Assembly (NCBI GenBank): GCA_950106755.1
Contig: OX467087.1
Coordinates: 12,342,047-12,406,046 of the forward strand
Origin: Climacium dendroides
Lineage: Eukaryota; Streptophyta; Bryopsida; Hypnales; Climaciaceae
DNA: 64,000 nt
Direction: 5' to 3'
Numbering within the stretch: the stretch's first letter is position 1; the number at the start of each line of letters is the position of its first letter. Below the pieces are notes generated by a model. The model searched no databases, had not been told where the DNA came from, and saw only the letters and a list, made by a program, of their open reading frames with translations. The position numbers and the translations under genes were made by a program. This document shows, piece after piece, positions 47,702-60,047 of this stretch.

Positions 47702-50256
47702 TCAGGCGTACCTTTGGGGCGCTTGAGCCAACAAAGATGCTAGTCCCTGTTTCTCCTTCAATTCCAAGCCCGCACTGTCAGCAATTTGAGACGGAGGCAA
47801 ACGTGAGCTAAGGACCCGAAGCTCCTTGTCTCCACAAATCTCAAGCACTTGGGGCATCCCGTCTCCACAACCTTTGGACAAACCCACGTCCACCCGGATC
47901 ACCTTATTGTCGCAGGCGCCATTCAGACCCACTGGTTGTTGAATCGTGTGCCCAACGACCATCCTCTCGGCTCCACTAATGGACTGCAGGCATCGCGTTA
48001 GAAGCTCGCAATCACATCGACTTTCCTTCACGTCTGAGTACTTGCGTAGCCACACCAATGCATTGGAACCGTGCAAATAGCGAGGTCCCCTCCACCCCTT
48101 GCTCCCCATCATCCAATCGCTCACCTGCAATACCAAATCGTCGGTTCATGCCCCAAACCACAACAATGATAACTAACGAATACCATAGAAAATTTAATAA
48201 AAAAAGTTATAATCTCTGCAGTATTTTGAAGCTCATGTGGTGAGTCTCAAGGAGAATTAGAACCCATATCGTTAGCCCTCTTTAATTGTACTTAGAACGC
48301 ACAAAAGAACTTGATTTAGGAGATATGCAACCAATGAGGTTCAATTGCACAAACTTAACTTCTCAGTCCAAGTGAAGTGTTGGAAATTGATGTCAAAAAC
48401 ATTGACTATGATGATCTTTTAGCATACTTATAGTATCAGCTGCTGCAAGTTTGGAGGTAGGAAATCCACAACATGATCTTCAAGATCCTACACTTGAGAT
48501 TTGCACATCAGGTGCGAAAAATGAACTTAAAAAAGACCAGATTATAGTTGCAAGCTACAATGTCTCTTGCATTAGCATCATGTTGGGTAGTGGCAATCAA
48601 GGCCAGGATTATCAAAAAAATTGCACGTTTGTACCTACCTTGCTGCTGTGGATACTAACTTGCAAAGTGTTTATATAGCCATATCCTGGTTTGCCATTAC
48701 GTAGACCATGAAGCCCATCCATAAATCTCACCTCTTCGTTGATGCGATTGAGACCATACTCCACATGACCAGGCAAGAGTCCACCATGGACGAAGACGGA
48801 GCTCCCAACAACCAACACGACCGGATGCTGCGACAAAAACCGTGAAGAAATGGGCCCGCCAGGTCTCAAAGCTGCCATCCGAGCTCGCAATCCATCAGGG
48901 TAGGAGTCCGCAATGCCACGATATATGTCTGCTTGCTTCCCGGTGCCTGCGCATTTCTCCTTGAGAACATTGCCTAAATTGAACCAATGTGCCCAGCTCC
49001 GAAACTCCTCCAACCCGGCAGTAGTGACGTAGCGAAAGTCGCCCTCGATGTTCATGATCTCATGGTTCCCGGTCATGATGTGCACATCGCCTCCGGCCTT
49101 TTGAGCCTCCCCTCGCAGCTTCTCCAGCAGATACAGCACTTTGATCTCCTCACCACCTCGGTCGAACAAGTCCCCCACCTACAGACGAACGCACATTACA
49201 TGAAATCACACAACCGCAACAGCCATGAGCCATAAGCAACAACCCTAAACGAGTTGAAAGGTGATCACTGTGCCCTTCATTAGAGTGTTGTTTTGAAAAT
49301 ATAGCAACCATTATAAGGTTTGCATGTACTGAAATGCTTTTCAAATTGAATAGCTTCTAAAAATGTTTTCCAAATGAGCAATTGGAAAGAATTCAAGGTT
49401 GAATCAGAGTGATAGTGCGACACTTAGAATTTGATGTAAAATATTCTTCTACTTTCTGCATGATGTACCATATTCTATCACGGAAAGTGAACAGGCAATT
49501 CTATGGAAAGGTGATCTAGAAACTGTATGAATAAATGCACTTCGGTGTCTGCACACGGTAAGCGAACCCCCAAAAGACAGCATCCGAAATGCGGCAGCTA
49601 GAATTAGAATTTGCACAAAAAGGGAACCACAACGTCACTTTAACAGTCAAAAATAGTTCAAGAATTCAAGGATATTCAAATTAATAAGGGGGACTGGTAG
49701 TCTAGTATCAACATTCGGTTCCACATAATTTCAACTTTGAAAATCCGTAGATTATTATAAGAGAATCGAAAAAATACGAAACGACTAGCATCGTTTTTCT
49801 CTACCATTAGCTTACATCCTCGAACGAAATTTCAGCCCCATATGAAGGAAATAGCAAAAGAGTCGCATCCAGGGGAGGTTGCGATACCTGGACAACAACC
49901 GTCTCGCCGCCGACCCAGTGGTCATTCTCGTCGATAACTTCGGCAACTTGCAGAGCTGCTCGCGCCTTCGCCAAGTCCCCATGAAGGTCTCCGACAGCAA
50001 TCAAGCGTTGGGCGGGCGGCAGCCATGTCCGGAGCCCTGCTTCTTCTTTGATGGGCGCTCCTTCACCCAGCTTGGAAACAGCTAATGGTTCAGGATCTAC
50101 AACCGGAGGTGGCGCTGCTTTCGTGAGGACTTGGCCTCCAACCGCGTAGTCCACAAACGCATCCACGAATGAGGAAAACAGAGACGGAACTTGTTTGCAC
50201 AAGCCCGGTTCCGGTTCCTGGTCCACATGCTGCAGGGCTTCCGCCACTGCAGGCAT
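47702..50256 (-). CDS. Shewanella-like protein phosphatase (PPP family), SLP2-like
   Basis: Exons 50256-49888, 49178-48660 and 48124-47702 (minus strand) join in frame to about 436 residues. The metallophosphoesterase motifs are GDLHG (about residue 89), GDLFDRG at the start of exon 2, GNHE, VHGG and VVGHT. GDLFDRG in place of GDxVDRG, and the lack of the eukaryotic PPP SAPNYC motif, mark the bacterial-like SLP branch. The known plant enzymes are SLP1 in plastids and SLP2 in the mitochondrial intermembrane space or cytosol. This N-terminus (MPAVAEALQHVDQEPEPG) is acidic and lacks an obvious plastid transit peptide, so SLP2 is preferred. The final exon either stops at 47702 or splices from 47712 to 47618 and stops at 47588, which changes the last residues. 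Catalytic residues look intact. A telobox lies upstream at 50447-50457. Confidence 0.92.
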
Positions 50257-50446
50257 AGCTTCCTCTTCGTCGCTCTAAATCCTCCTCACCATGACCTAAT
50301 GTACGGAATTCCTGTGTTGTGCAAAATGCACTTCAACTGAGAATCGTAAGGGCGTGTGCAATTGGAAACCCAATGTTAGCAGAATGCAGCAAATTGTCTG
50401 TCTGCCTCGGAAACTAAAATTTCGAAAAACGAGTGGCACTGAATGC

Positions 50447-50457
50447 AAAACCCTAAA
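50447..50457 (-). promoter_or_regulatory. Telobox upstream of the SLP gene
   Basis: AAAACCCTAAA, about 190 bases upstream of the phosphatase start codon. Single copy, so chance is possible. Confidence 0.4.
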
Positions 50458-50859
50458 TGCAAATTTGCGAACAGAGTGTCACCAGACGGATCCTATTTGA
50501 GATGTGCCCCCAAACAGCACCAATTTCTGTGCCGACAATTTCAACAAAGACAACGAATTGATGCAACATGCAATAAGCGATTGCGTGGAAACAATGGAAC
50601 ATCAATCCGTGGAAGAAAAAAAGTGAGGTGCGCAAAGCAAAATGTCTCCTGGAAATTGAAGCCAGGATACCGACGGAGGTGCAGGAGCATCGAGAACGTA
50701 CTGTTAAATTATTGGAAGTCTTGGCCCGTCAAAATGCCGGGAAAAATAGAATTTTGAAAGTATCAGAAGGACTCAGTAGAGTTTGGTGCAATTAGTGTGG
50801 GGCACGCTAATTCAAAAGATGGAGGATGCATGTGAGTTTAGAATTTTTCATAACATTAT

Positions 50860-51235
50860 TAACCCGTAAAAGGATGAGCCACTCATTGTGAAAATCATCA
50901 ATTTGGATAGTATGTGAATTATTGGCTTAAAGAAATGCAAAAGCACCCATTGAAAATCAAAATATTTTAAAAGACCTTTCCTTTTCACACAAAATTTGGA
51001 GAATGAATAGTTGTACTTTTGTCTTGCATGGAGAGATTCTTTGTCATTCATCGGCTGAAAAATGTCCTCAATATCGTTTATGGGTTAATATGACCCCCAT
51101 GAATAAGGTAGTCACTAAAATGTTCCAATTATTGGACCAATGGATGCATTCTTTGTTTCTATACTAAATAATGAAGTCATCCATCAACCACTTTTCGGCC
51201 TTAGCATCCTTCAAGGATTAATCAACATTGGAGGT
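50860..51235. repeat. Dispersed repeat R2, copy C (core plus right arm)
   Basis: Contains GTGAATTATTGGCTTAAA, GAATAGTTGTACTTTTGTC and TTTGTCATTCATCGGC, as in copies A and B. The downstream arm, ACCCCCATGAATAAGGTAG through CATCCTTCAAGGATTAA, is as in copy B. Confidence 0.7.
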
Positions 51236-52382
51236 TCTTTTTGCTTTACTAGAAAGTAGGAGCTTGCAACTTCCAACTGGCCAATGACACCTAGTGTTGC
51301 AACTTTCCAACCAACCAATGACTAGAAATGATTAAACTAAATTCAATCTCAAGGATTTGGAGAGGGATTATCAAAATCTCTAAGGAAAAATGGTTAACAA
51401 TCAATTTATCAAAAAGAGAAGAAATGTTCAGTTTTGGATTTGGAAGATATTTTATCCTTGGTGTCTTAATTTGGATAGCATTGAAATTGTCTCTTATAAT
51501 AGTAATTGTACAAAAGTATATAGTTTCAAAATATATAATTTAAACAGGAAAAATGGTGATTATATAAAGCCCACATGACATATAATCCTTAGAGGAGAAT
51601 GCTAATCTATAAAGGCTTGAGGTACATAATCATTGTTAACCAATGCTGGGGGTCTCTTTTACATTCTTTAAAATATGGAATAGGCCCTAGCAAACTAAAG
51701 GTTGGACACTCAATCCTCAACCCTATTGCGTCCCCTATCGCTAACAACAATAGTAAACAAAATCAAAGATTGCACAAAGTTTAACTTATGTGCTTTCAAA
51801 TATTCCAAGAATCACAGTGGAATAAGATTTATAGGATTTGTAAAATTTATAAGTTTTGTAATGTTGTTTATTTTATAAGCAAGCATTAGAAGAGATATAA
51901 GGCCTCTAGAAGACTATTTCAACCTAGTTTCCATCTTTACTCTCTTCAAAAATTCCTAAAGTTTCTACTTACTGGATTCTTTGTAGAAAGCTCAGGAAAG
52001 CGTCTCAAGAGTGTCAATGATTGGTGGATTAGTGATTCACATCTACCATACTATTCCTAAACTATTACTTAATTAAAGTTTGACACTTTAAAATATTACT
52101 TATCAAAAATCAACTTCACATTCAAATTTGACAACTATGAAATGTGACTTCAAGAGCTCTAAATTTTGTTCATAACTTTTGATTGAAGGCTTTAAATCTA
52201 AATTGGATGCTTGTAGATGAAATTCAAACTTATTTTTCAAATTTTATAAGTTCAAAATTATTCTACTATGCCTAAATAAGGTATGAAATTTCACTTTGAC
52301 CAAAATTCCTATGCTTTGACAATGAGGGATCAAGGTTGCTAGTGTCTGAGCCTAGGATCTTGGGCCCACGAGCTTAGCTTCC
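51236..52382. other. AT-rich intergenic stretch, nothing recognised
   Basis: No gene or element can be supported. Open frames at 51328-51578 are short, AT-rich and without resemblance. Confidence 0.5.
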
Positions 52383-52605
52383 TATATTATAGGCACCTTC
52401 TATTGTTATAGGATATGTATATTATGGGTGTTTATGTTATAGGTACCTATATTATAAGCACCTTCTATGGTTATAAGATATTTATATTATAGGTGTCTAT
52501 ATTATACATACTTATATTATAAGCACCTTCCATGTTTATAGGGTATTTACATTATAGGTATTTATGTTATGGACACCTCCAATAGTGGTAGGGTACCTAC
52601 TTACA
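52383..52605. repeat. Minisatellite, four imperfect units of about 50-66 bp
   Basis: Units start at about 52383, 52449, 52513 and 52563. Each opens with a TATATTATAAGCACCTTC-like phrase and continues with TTATAGGATATTTATATTAT-like sequence. Confidence 0.75.
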
Positions 52606-55039
52606 CCTAGGCTCAAGGCTCATTGACTCCCATTTCTAAGTTTACATGCTAACATCATTGAATGAGCAATCAAGCTCTCATCTTCAAATTATCCCATACC
52701 CTTTAAGGATTTATGATGGACAATGCAACTCACTATAAAAACAACCTTTCCATCATCTTATTTCACAAAATCTCATTAAATTCATTCTTTCATTTAATCA
52801 TCAATAAACTTCTTCAAGTTAGATGATCAAATGAAAGATAGAGAACCGACTCAATGGATTTTTTATATTGTCCTTCATTTTTTAATAATTTATGTTGACA
52901 TTGCTATTTCCATATAAGAAATTCCTTGTTTGATGTGGTAGTGTTTCAACCACATTGGATTTGTTCCCATAGAACCACCAAGCTTGTATGGGAATGTGTA
53001 GAATTTTTAAAAAATTCTTTGGCCATGTAGACTGCAAGATTATATTGTTTGAAGTTTGAAAAAGTTTATTTTTGGCTCTATTATATGGTGAGCTTTGAAT
53101 CTTCTTTGACTCTTTGAATGAGTTTCTTACTCTATATGTATATGGGTTGCATTTTAAAATTGCATATTGTATTGTATTTGTTACATATGTGCCAACTATT
53201 AGAAGGATTTAGCATAATTAGCCAATTAGGCAACTTTGCTTGCCAACCTAATTTTCTTCCTATCCAATTTTTTTTAAAACCATTCAAACTAATTTTGTAG
53301 GAACTCATTTTCCAATTTTGTTTTCCAATTTCTTGTCGAGGTTGTCTATTAGAAATTAACCCTATAAGGATGCAAAGGACAAATTTACAAAAAGTGTTCA
53401 ATGAATGATTTTCAATATCTTTTAAAACAAAGATATGCACATATTCATCCAAACAATTATAGATGTTTGCTTGTTCACAATCTCAAAACGACACTTCTGG
53501 ATTGCCAATAGTTGGAACTTGTGAAGGGAATTAAGAGAGCTATATTAACATCCCAAGGGCAAGGATGTCTTCTACATCCCACAATGGAAAGCTATATGAT
53601 TTTACTTTCAATGCATGTCTATAATGTGCTTTTTTTTTCAAAAATGATGTGACCAAAATACATGTGAATTATTCCTTGATTTGCCATTCTTTTGCAAAAA
53701 CAAATTGTAAAATCAATAAGTGAAACCATGGATAGAGACCAAAGGGTTTACAATGAGCTTTCTACTTTATCATCCTTTGCCATAACAAAATACAAGATGA
53801 AACTTTTACAATGGATTTTATAATTCTTGTTGCCACCCAAAATTTGAATACCCTCAATTGATAGTTTGACACTATGAATTTGTTGAATGTTTCACTTCTT
53901 TCTTCTCACTCTGAGAATTTTTAGAAATTCAAGGAACTTGACATTAGTTTGCCAACTTGAATGATTATAGCTTCAAAATTTGCAAGCATTTGTAGCATTC
54001 AAAAACATGGTAGTGCATGCCATTGGGTAGAAAAATGTCTTGATCTTTGAAAAAAGATTGGCTATAGCTGATTCTGCCTTGTAAGTAATCATGGGGCAAG
54101 CCCTATGACTATGCACAAGGCAAAATTGGCCTTGGCTAACCCTTTCTCAAGAATTAAAATGAAGTAAAGGCACATTTGTGGTTGCACGCAAAATCAGCCC
54201 TTGAGTATGCAAAATCAGCCCTTGAGGTAGATTTTACCAATAAACAAGTCCTATGAAAATGCCCAAATGTGCCTTACTTGATTTTAACGTCACAAAATAG
54301 AGACTCATAATGAGGAGTGAAGAAAGTAAGGCCAAAAATGCCTACAAAGAGTAAAAATGTCCAATGACATCTAAAATAAGAATCACATTAAACTCTTTTG
54401 TGAAGGGTAATGGTTGTTTCTCATAATAGGTACAAACCTTTGTAAATTCAAACTCAAACGGTCAAATTTTTTTTCACAAAACCTTGATCTCAAACACTTT
54501 TAGCAATGGTTGTCATTAATAGAAGAATGCCTTCCCACCCCATCTCTTTGTCCAACAAACGAAGGACATCCATCCCGCCCACCCACCTAATGTTTAAACA
54601 TTTTATATTTTTTGTAATAAAATCAAAAGAACTTAGCCAATATTAGAGGTTTCCTCTTCATATTCATCTTTCATGGTGCTTCGTTATATAGGGTTTAGGT
54701 GCTACATCACATTCATTATCTTGTCCGTTCCCATGATGAAGAACATCTTGTCCACTAAGGTCACCCAACAATTCTTCCAACGCCATCAATGAGGTTGTTG
54801 CTACTACAATCTACCCTCTTAATCTTCTAGTTATAAGTGGGAGTCTCCAAATTCACTACCAAGAGGTGAAGAAATACAAAATTAACACACAAAATAGGGG
54901 GCAATTTTTTTTCTTTCAGCCGTCCCTTGCTGGACACAGGCATCACAGGGTCGCTTCCGGCGATGGCGCCGAGGTCGCAGACTACCCGTACCACTCTTCC
55001 CACTTGCAAACTACGCAAGGTTTCCCGTTTTCCTTGTTC
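52606..55039. other. Intergenic stretch, nothing recognised
   Basis: No gene is seen. The 18-base phrase GCAAAATCAGCCCTTGAG occurs twice in tandem at about 54188-54226. GC content rises from about 54900 into the protease gene. 55039 back to about 54830 may be its 3' UTR. Confidence 0.5.
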
Positions 55040-57430
55040 CTACTGCGCAGTGCAATCTTTCGAGATCCATCCCATGCGCATGTTCACCACGTCCGTCTCA
55101 ATGTAATGACTCGCCTGGCTCACCGACCCAACAATCATACTGTCCCCCGCCACCGACCTCGCCGCCAAGCACAACGCCCCTGCGGTATCCACTAACGGCC
55201 CAAACAAATTGTCGCCCGCCAATTCAAAGTCCGCCACCGACACGCCATCCACTCCCCCGTAATGAAACGTCACGGTCGGCAACACCGGATCCGTGACGCC
55301 TGTGACATCAAAGCAGTAATACGTCGCATCCTGCACCACGGGATACGTCACGGCGTTCGCCACTGCTTGTTGCAACCCATCGTAAACTTCTGGGAACAGT
55401 TGCGTGATGGGCGTCCCGGAGTCGAACAGCATGCCGCCTGCGTCCGCATTGAACGCCGTCGAGGGAATACTAGTCACCGCCTCGCCGTTCACGCTGATCC
55501 CCGTCATGTTCACGTAGTAGAACGTGTCCTGCCCGGCGACGGTTAGCAGTGGGGTGTACTCTAAGCCTTGGGCGTTGGTGGGGTCGGAAGTTCCAAAGAA
55601 GAGGGGGGAAGAGAGAGTGGTGGTGGAAGTGTAGGGCACCAGACAGTAGGCGAAGACTTGGAGGTAGCTGTGGAGGGCGAATTGGGAGGGGAGGGAGTAT
55701 TTGCCGCGGCCGAAGCCAACGATGCCGTCGTAGTTGTCGAAGATGCCCGTGTTGTTGTTCATGCAGCCCATGATGAAGCTGGTCAAGGTGGTGGTGGAGG
55801 TGAGGGTGAGAGTCTCGGACGTGAGAGTGCCGGCGATTTGGGAGCCGTCGCTGTAGCCGTACGTGATGTGGCAGGTGTTGCTGGTGGCGGAGTCGCAGTT
55901 CGGGGTGGCGCCTAGAAACTGAAACGGATCAGCACCACGAACACTCACATGGTCAATCGTAGGACATTGGTGTGGTTCATTTCAAAGCACCAACATCGTG
56001 ACGTATTATTGCCAAAGAGTGATTCGTACTAATGTTCAATCGCATAGAAAGTAATTAGGCGCTGTAGCTCAAATTTGGAACCAGCACCTTAAAATTTCCC
56101 AGGCCTCACTGTGTAACGTATGTCAGTTCTGTGACTTCCATGACTCAGTATGTAACGTGAAACTGGCGGAGTTCTATGACTTTGGCACTTTCAGGGTGAA
56201 ACTCAAATTCTATACCAGTCCTAATTTTTGGTGTCGCAGTATTTTGGCGCCCACAATCCCGCCAATTGAACGAAATGGATGGTATGTACTATAATTACTC
56301 AATCTCAGCAGAATCCCCTGTTGTTCCCTTGTTGTGGGACGTTGCCTGTTGGACCGAAGTACATCACAATGAACTACAACAGTGAGGTCGATTTGCTTAC
56401 ATCGGAGCAGGTACCGTCGGTGCAAGAGAAATACACGTCGGAGGAGGAGGCGTCAGGGTCGTACAAGGGGTCAGGTTGCACGAAGTTGGAGCACCCAGCG
56501 CACGCCACGCACTGCACCCACACCAAGTCACTGCCCGTGTCCACCAGCCCAGTGAATTTCTGCGGCGGGGTGCCGAAGGAGATCGTTATCACATACTCGC
56601 CAGCAAAGCCGCCTTTGAGCTCCACGGGCGTCTGAAATTCATCCAAGCGGCGACGCGCGGCCACGATCCGCTGCCGCTCGTCGGAGCGCTGGCAGCCGGC
56701 GGCCACCCGCTCCGCCACAGACAAGAGCGTGCCATTTGCAGGGGCGAGCGGCGAGTCCGGGTGGTCTCGGTGCAAGAGCTCCGCTCGGATCACTTGTTGC
56801 TCCTGCAAATCAAACTTAACGTCTAGTCAGTCAAAAACTTTGGGCACCCAGAAGTGCAGAGTCATCGCACACTTACGCAACTAAACGACGGTCACAATCT
56901 ATTGCAAAATATGAGCAAATGATCTGTGACACCATTGCAAAATGAATTGCGAGTTACCGTTGGAGAGTAATCATTGCAAACACCTCTAATACACCTCTGT
57001 GAAAAGATTAACGCAAACAGCCTTCAATTCCTCTTGCTAATTGTGTATTGATGGATGAAATTGATGCTAGCATCAGATAATTGAAAGTACAAAACGTCCA
57101 TTGGCGCGGAATTCCACTATGGCAGCTTCCAGTGCGCGCGTCCCTAAACGTTATTCTACGTACAACGGTCCTAGTTTTCAGAGCTTGTTGCAGATTTAGG
57201 TCCCAATTTTTTGGCGCTGGAATCACGCCAGTTGAAAGATACTGACGATACAAGATGTCGATAACTGTCCTAGTACAAGTAGAAACTACTGATTACTAGG
57301 AAGTACGAACCTGAGAATGAGCTGATTCATTTTGCAATGCAGTGAGAAACCTGGAAGCTTGACAAGTCGCTGCGAACACCACCAGCAGCGTCCAGCAAGT
57401 GAGTAACGATCTTGATACCATGGTGGTCAT
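55040..57430 (-). CDS. Secreted nepenthesin-type aspartic protease (peptidase family A1)
   Basis: Exons 57430-57311, 56802-56401 and 55918-55040 (minus strand) join in frame to about 466 residues. A second in-frame ATG is at 57421. The N-terminus has a signal-peptide pattern, SRSLLTCWTLLVVFAATCQA, then a propeptide with many Arg residues. The first catalytic Asp lies in DTGSDLVW at about residue 128 and the second in FDSGTP at about 340. Between them is the Cys-rich nepenthesin insert (VQCVACAGCSNF, CTDGTC, CHITYGYSDGS) and GIVGFGRGKYSLPSQF. The C-terminus has MIVGSVSQ and MRMGWISKDC. Plant members act in the apoplast, vacuole or plastid, in defence, development or protein turnover; the substrate here is unknown. 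Coding GC is high, which creates long antisense frames. Both introns and the upstream flank carry a related short repeat. Confidence 0.94.
56218..56272 (-). repeat. GGCGTGATTC-type short repeat, copy 3 (protease intron 2)
   Basis: On the minus strand it reads GTTCAATTGGCGGGATTGTG then GGCGCCAAAATACTGCGAC. It aligns with copies at 57190-57235 and 57955-58005. TTTTGGCGCC fits the E2F core TTTSSCGC. Confidence 0.55.
57190..57235 (-). repeat. GGCGTGATTC-type short repeat, copy 2 (protease intron 1)
   Basis: On the minus strand it reads TTTCAACTGGCGTGATTCCA then GCGCCAAAAAATTGGGACCT. It contains an E2F-like TTTTTTGGCGC on the plus strand. Confidence 0.55.
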
Positions 57431-58920
57431 CAATGGAAATGACGAAGACAGTACGAGATCGGCAGCTGGTACGCTTGATCGTACTTTGCTCCTTAAAAGA
57501 CCAGGAATTTAGTTATAGACTATACATGGAATGCTCTATGTATTGAGGTTGGAAGTGACATGTCCATTTTTGTATTGCTAATGAATTGCTAATTGATCAT
57601 CCCCGCGTAGTCAACTCGCTGTTCTGCGAATTCAATATGGTAAGGCTAGCTGGCTAGCCCACGAGCTAGTACGCGTCGGCATCAATCGGTAAGAGATTCA
57701 ATCATTCATTGCATGGATAGAAAAGGATCAAAGTTTCTCGAACGCTTCTCCATTACCGCACCGATAGTCAAAAGTCAAAATTCTTTTCTAGGTATTCGAT
57801 AATATCTACAGCTTCTTTGGACTGGTGACAGCAAATGAAACGAAAAGTTGGTGGTATTTCATTGCTTTCGCAAGTTTCAGGAGACTCTGCCCTAAACACA
57901 AAACCATAATTACTGTGTCCTGGCTCGTTCGTGAGTTGAAATGAGACCTTGTGAAGCTGTAAGTCACAATTCCTGACGCCAGAATCACGCCAAATTCAAC
58001 GAATTTGCGGTTATGAGTAAAATCCACTGTGAAGTTGAATTGAAACTTGTTATGACTTAACTTATTGAGTTTTGATGTTCTCGTCTGCTTTTATTGATGG
58101 TTATAATTCACCTTTTGGCCGGAAACAAACGTGAATGCATTTGTTTACCAAACGAGGGAAAATTTTACGCGACGTGTTTTTTGATTTTGCCTTCTGAACG
58201 CAACCCTTTGTCAAATGATTGGTAATGATCCCACTGACGAATGACTGACCTCGAGAATCTCCTTGTTATGCATCCACATTTGGATCGACAAACACGAATC
58301 AGTCAAATTGAGCAACACTGGTACAGTAGATTGGATGTCGAGCCCGCCTCGTGTACTCCAAAGCCCAAATTACCGGAAAGTGAATCAAAACATCAAGCTA
58401 GTGGGGCTGGATTTGATGCTCAATGGATGCAGGCTTGATACAAATAGTTGCAAGGCACGTGCGCTTCAAGAAATTGGCAGATGTACCCACACTTACAACT
58501 ATCAGTACAGGATTCGAATATGGTAGTTCTATGCAGACTGTTGGTACCGATTGTTTGATTTAACGGGAGTTGTATGCATTGACGAAATGGTGCGCATTCT
58601 TTCTATTTAGGAACAAACTTCTTCAATCTCTGCGTGCTTTTACTTTAGGCAATGACTGACGTCACGACTGGACAACTGGTGGGTGGCGTGGATGCCGGAA
58701 AGCTCGTGTACCCATACTCTTGTGCAAAGTCGCCACCATCCCTTGTCACTCGCTTTTTCCTTTCGACATACTGAGGAGTCAAGCCACACACTCTATGGAA
58801 GTCGTTACAGGAAACATGGACTCTGTGCAAGGTCGGTTCATGCATGAGAATGTGCAATTAGAGGATAAAAAAATATCCAAATTTTTTTAAAATTTTTTAA
58901 AATTTATTTGATTTTTTGGC
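57431..58920. other. Protease upstream region and flank
   Basis: A TATA-like GTCTATAAC on the minus strand at about 57511-57520 could be the protease promoter. Frames at 58241-58526 (+) and 58645-58857 (-) have moderate GC but no recognisable family and no supporting splice context. Nothing else is supported. Confidence 0.4.
57955..58005 (-). repeat. GGCGTGATTC-type short repeat, copy 1 (upstream of the protease)
   Basis: On the minus strand it reads GTTGAATTTGGCGTGATTCT then GGCGTCAGGAATTGTGACTT. It lies about 550 bases upstream of the start codon. The E2F-like core is not preserved in this copy. Confidence 0.55.
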
Positions 58921-58936
58921 CCACGTGATCACGTGG
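58921..58936. promoter_or_regulatory. 16-bp perfect palindrome containing two G-boxes
   Basis: CCACGTGATCACGTGG is its own reverse complement and holds two CACGTG cores, the site class bound by plant bZIP and bHLH factors. It lies 1.5 kb upstream of the protease start, next to a poly-T run (58960-58979). Whether any gene uses it is unknown. Confidence 0.5.
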
Positions 58937-59439
58937 TGTGCCATTGAGGATTGGGGATAATTTTTTTTTTTTTTTTTTTCAGATTGTACAATCAGGTCCA
59001 GTTCAGTTACGAACTGCCTCTTTTGAGGCATTCAAATTTTCTCTTACAATGTAGGGTATAATGGATAGATTTTGGAAGAGATAATTATCATTTCATCCTT
59101 ACGCAATTGCACTCAAGCCTACAAAATTTCAACCTCAAAAAACCAAATCTCTATTTTCAGTTAATTTTCATGGTTATTACAAGATATTTTATTGCAAGCA
59201 ATTGGTGGTGAATTTTTAAAGTTTGATTGTGGATATATGTAAGGAGCATCCATATGCACATCTTACCCTAGGTAAGTTTATCCAGAAAAGTTTTACAATT
59301 CCTTCTATAGAGTTTTAAGTGTTAGGATGACAATGTCTACATGTTGTAAGAATAGATATTTCTTTGTTATAATTAGATTTTTCTATTTGCCACTCATGTG
59401 GTAGCTAATTTGGTACATTTGAGTATGATGGTACAATTA

Positions 59440-59690
59440 TTTTGCCAAGATCTAATTCAAAATATAGACATATCTATTTCACAAAATTTGGTTATATGAC
59501 GCCTCAATTGAGCCCTTACTAGGAGCTTATTTTTGTTAGTTAATGGGGTGTTTTTTAATATGAAAGATGTGTATATGAATATTCCCTATATATTTATGCA
59601 ATCAAATTAAAAATTTCATTGCCAATTATTTTCAATAAAATATTATGTAAAATCATGAAAACTGACTTCAAGAATTCACCAAAAATGAAT
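59440..59690. repeat. Dispersed repeat R3, copy 1
   Basis: Shares with 61840-62060, in the same order and orientation, AAATATAGACATATCTATTT, TATGACGCCT, TTTTTGTTA, TATGAAAGATG and CATTGCCAAT. No coding capacity. Confidence 0.6.
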
Positions 59691-60047
59691 TTTGTTTTTT
59701 TTTAGCTGAGAATTGGTCAACTTGAGTAGGATTGTGTGAGAATTGAGTGTAAATCAGGGTTATTTTTTGGAATAGTGTCCCCCCTATTGGCAACACTACA
59801 GAGGCTAGTTTTTAGAGGGATAAAGCCAGAGAGGTCAAATTTTTGATAGATTTTTGATAGTCTAGTGAAATTTCACCAAAAAAAAATCTTGGTGTAAATA
59901 ATGCAAGATGAAAAATTCCAAATCTCTTCCACACTATGCAAGGAAATGTGTACAGCTCAAACAAGCAATTCGTAAGTAAACCGGACCTAACTGTACATCT
60001 GCTGAAAGGGAAACAATACTGCGACTAGTTCAATTCTCTATAATGTA

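Noticed and set aside
50443..50757. 104-codon plus-strand frame, Arg/Lys/Gln-rich
   Set aside because: It lies in the upstream region of the SLP gene on the opposite strand. Composition is unlike a folded protein and no match is recognised.
55262..55915. Open frames of up to 115 codons on the plus strand within the protease locus
   Set aside because: They are antisense to a clear aspartic protease exon. The high GC of that exon removes stop codons from the other strand.
56279..56826. Plus-strand frames of 116-118 codons
   Set aside because: Antisense shadows of protease exon 2, with no domain resemblance.
58645..58857. 70-codon minus-strand frame with moderately GC-rich sequence
   Set aside because: No family recognised, no extension through plausible splice sites. 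It may be a decayed fragment, but that cannot be supported.
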